From NCBI RefSeq assembly GCF_015694405.1, contig NZ_JADQDB010000002.1, positions 496,001 through 560,000 on the forward strand: a stretch of DNA of 64,000 bases. The letters run 5' to 3'. The position numbers and the translations under genes were made by a program. Positions 62,703 through 64,000 of the stretch are shown in pieces (within the stretch, counting starts at the first letter, position 1; each line of letters opens with the position of its first letter). The notes beneath the pieces are model-generated. The model searched no databases and was not told the DNA's origin. It saw only the letters and a program-made list of their open reading frames with translations. The stretch is from Pelagibacterium limicola. Lineage in GTDB: Bacteria; Pseudomonadota; Alphaproteobacteria; Rhizobiales; Devosiaceae.

Positions 62703-64000
62703 CTAATGGGCCATCAGCTTGTCGAGTGCGCCGGGCTTGTCGTGTACGGCAAGCCGGTCGACAATCGTCTCGCTCGCTTCATTGAGGCCGACAATTTCAA
62801 CCTCCGCACCGTCACGGCGGAATTTGAGCACGGCCATATCCAAAGCTGCAACGCTGGAAATATCCCAGATATGAGCGCGGGAAACATCGATGGTGACCTT
62901 TTCGAGCACTTCCTTGAAATCGAATGCGGCCATGAAGTCTTCGGTGGATGCAAAGAAGAGCTGGCCTTCAACGACATAGGTGCGATGCCGCCCATCGTCG
63001 GAAACCATCGACGTAACGCGGAACAGCTGGGCGATCTTCCACGCAAAGAAGATGCCCGAGAGCAGCACGCCAGCCAGAACGCCGATGGCAAGGTTGTGGG
63101 TGTAGATCACCGCCACAACGGTGACGATCATCACGACCGAGGAGGATCGCGGATGGTCGCGCAGATTCTTGATCGATGACCATGAGAAGGTGCCAATCGA
63201 TACCATGATCATGATGGCGACCAGCGCTGCCATAGGAATCTGCGCAACGAGATCGCCCAGCACCACGATCATGAATAGCAGCAGTACGCCAGCGGTAAAG
63301 CTCGATAGCCGGCCGCGGCCGCCGGATTTCACGTTGATGATCGACTGACCGATCATCGCGCAACCGGCCATGCCGCCGATGAACCCGGTTGCCGTGTTGG
63401 CGATCCCTTGGCCAATACATTCCTGGTTTTTGGCAGATGGCGTATCGGTGAGATCATCGACAATCTGCGCTGTCATCAGGGATTCGAGCAGCCCGACCAC
63501 CGCAACGGCCGCCGAATAGGGGAAGATGATCATCAACGTTTCGAAGTTGGGCGGGATGTCGGGAATGAGGAATACGGGGAGCGTCGAGGGCAACTCGCCC
63601 ATGTCTCCCACTGTACGCACATCGAGACCGAAGGCGGTTGCAACGCTGGTCAGGACCAAGATGCAGACCAGCGGCGACGGTATTGCCTTGGTCAGGCGAG
63701 GGAAAAGATAAATGATCGCAAGGCCGGCTGCGACCATGACGTAGGTGAGGTGGGGCACACCGATCAGTTCCGGAACTTGCGCGAGAAAGATCAGGATCGC
63801 CAAGGCGTTGACGAACCCTGTCATTACCGAACGCGATACGAAGCGCATGAGATTGCCCAGCTTCAGCAGCCCTGCCCCAATCTGTAGCAGCCCCGCAAGT
63901 ACCGTTGCCGCAAGGAGGTATTCGAGCCCGTGATCGCGGACCAGTGTGACCATCAGAACCGCCGTAGCGGCTGTGGCTGCCGAGATCATGCCTGGCCGCC
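62703..64000 (-). CDS. SulP-family inorganic anion transporter, N-terminal part cut off
   Basis: The frame continues beyond the right edge; upstream codons read R-P-G before the first visible Met, as in the conserved SulP GGRPGMIS stretch, so the true start lies outside. About ten hydrophobic helices remain, plus a C-terminal STAS domain (about residues 335-420). Family members carry sulfate, bicarbonate or other anions. BicA-like bicarbonate or sulfate roles cannot be told apart here. It is followed by a tandem universal stress protein gene. Confidence 0.92.
   Translation of the reverse strand, partial: RPGMISAATAATAVLMVTLVRDHGLEYLLAATVLAGLLQIGAGLLKLGNLMRFVSRSVMTGFVNALAILIFLAQVPELIGVPHLTYVMVAAGLAIIYLFPRLTKAIPSPLVCILVLTSVATAFGLDVRTVGDMGELPSTLPVFLIPDIPPNFETLMIIFPYSAAVAVVGLLESLMTAQIVDDLTDTPSAKNQECIGQGIANTATGFIGGMAGCAMIGQSIINVKSGGRGRLSSFTAGVLLLFMIVVLGDLVAQIPMAALVAIMIMVSIGTFSWSSIKNLRDHPRSSSVVMIVTVVAVIYTHNLAIGVLAGVLLSGIFFAWKIAQLFRVTSMVSDDGRHRTYVVEGQLFFASTEDFMAAFDFKEVLEKVTIDVSRAHIWDISSVAALDMAVLKFRRDGAEVEIVGLNEASETIVDRLAVHDKPGALDKLMAH

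Overview
The window looks like a chromosomal segment of a high-GC alphaproteobacterium of the order Hyphomicrobiales, most likely Devosiaceae (Pelagibacterium or Devosia-like). That placement is an inference from the gene families (DUF2336, PAS_5, BTLCP, EcfG-type promoters, a XylFHG plus ROK-regulator locus, SleB-type hydrolase) and from codon usage; no rRNA or other marker was available to confirm it. No phage, transposase, integrase, CRISPR array or replication origin was seen. Both ends cut genes: an FMN 2-hydroxy-acid dehydrogenase at the left and a SulP anion transporter at the right.

Region 1 (about 0.6-15 kb) is a stress-response island. Small genes and repair genes stand in many short divergent or convergent units: aldo/keto reductase, COX-IV-like membrane peptide, single-domain response regulator, Crp/Fnr regulator, AI-2E-type permease, CBS protein with Cu/Zn superoxide dismutase, SDR with topoisomerase IB, an acidic protein with Ku and LigD (bacterial end joining), DUF892 ferritin-like protein, DUF2934 and PRC-barrel proteins. 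Seven of the upstream gaps carry a correctly oriented GGAAC-N16/17-CGTT element, the recognition site of the general stress sigma factor EcfG/RpoE2, and three more carry GGAAC-N17-CATT. A HisKA_2 histidine kinase, and a glycosyltransferase with a glycogen-debranching enzyme, follow at 15-21 kb.

Region 2 (20.7-32.1 kb) holds tRNA-Gly, tRNA-Tyr, rlmB, a polysaccharide deacetylase, a UPF0178 protein, the glutathione-dependent formaldehyde dehydrogenase, an FAD monooxygenase, a complete xylose-type ABC importer (xylF-xylH-xylG) divergent from a ROK repressor, a Wzz-like membrane protein and tRNA-Thr. Region 3 (32.1-43.3 kb) is a self-contained carbohydrate locus. A LacI regulator and a GH38-like DUF5054 enzyme are divergent from a seven-gene operon of solute-binding protein, two permeases, ATPase, PHP-domain metallohydrolase, TIM-barrel isomerase/epimerase and Gfo/Idh/MocA oxidoreductase. 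The substrate is not evident, and the oxidoreductase plus TIM-barrel pair suggests an oxidative (keto-sugar) route. In both sugar operons a perfect 11-bp hairpin sits just after the binding-protein gene.

Region 4 (43.3-64 kb) is mixed: a PAS protein, a CRTAC1-like protein paired with a vanadium-type haloperoxidase, NAD kinase, DUF2336 protein, lytic transglycosylase, nitroreductase, a tight operon of Fe-S scaffold, yidD, GFA protein and (after a short gap) thrS, then folE-hisI, rhomboid protease, PAS_5 and PilZ proteins, a SleB-like hydrolase, VOC protein, BTLCP peptidase, tandem universal stress protein and SulP transporter. These are mostly housekeeping genes. Convergent neighbours repeatedly overlap at their 3' ends by 6-16 bp.
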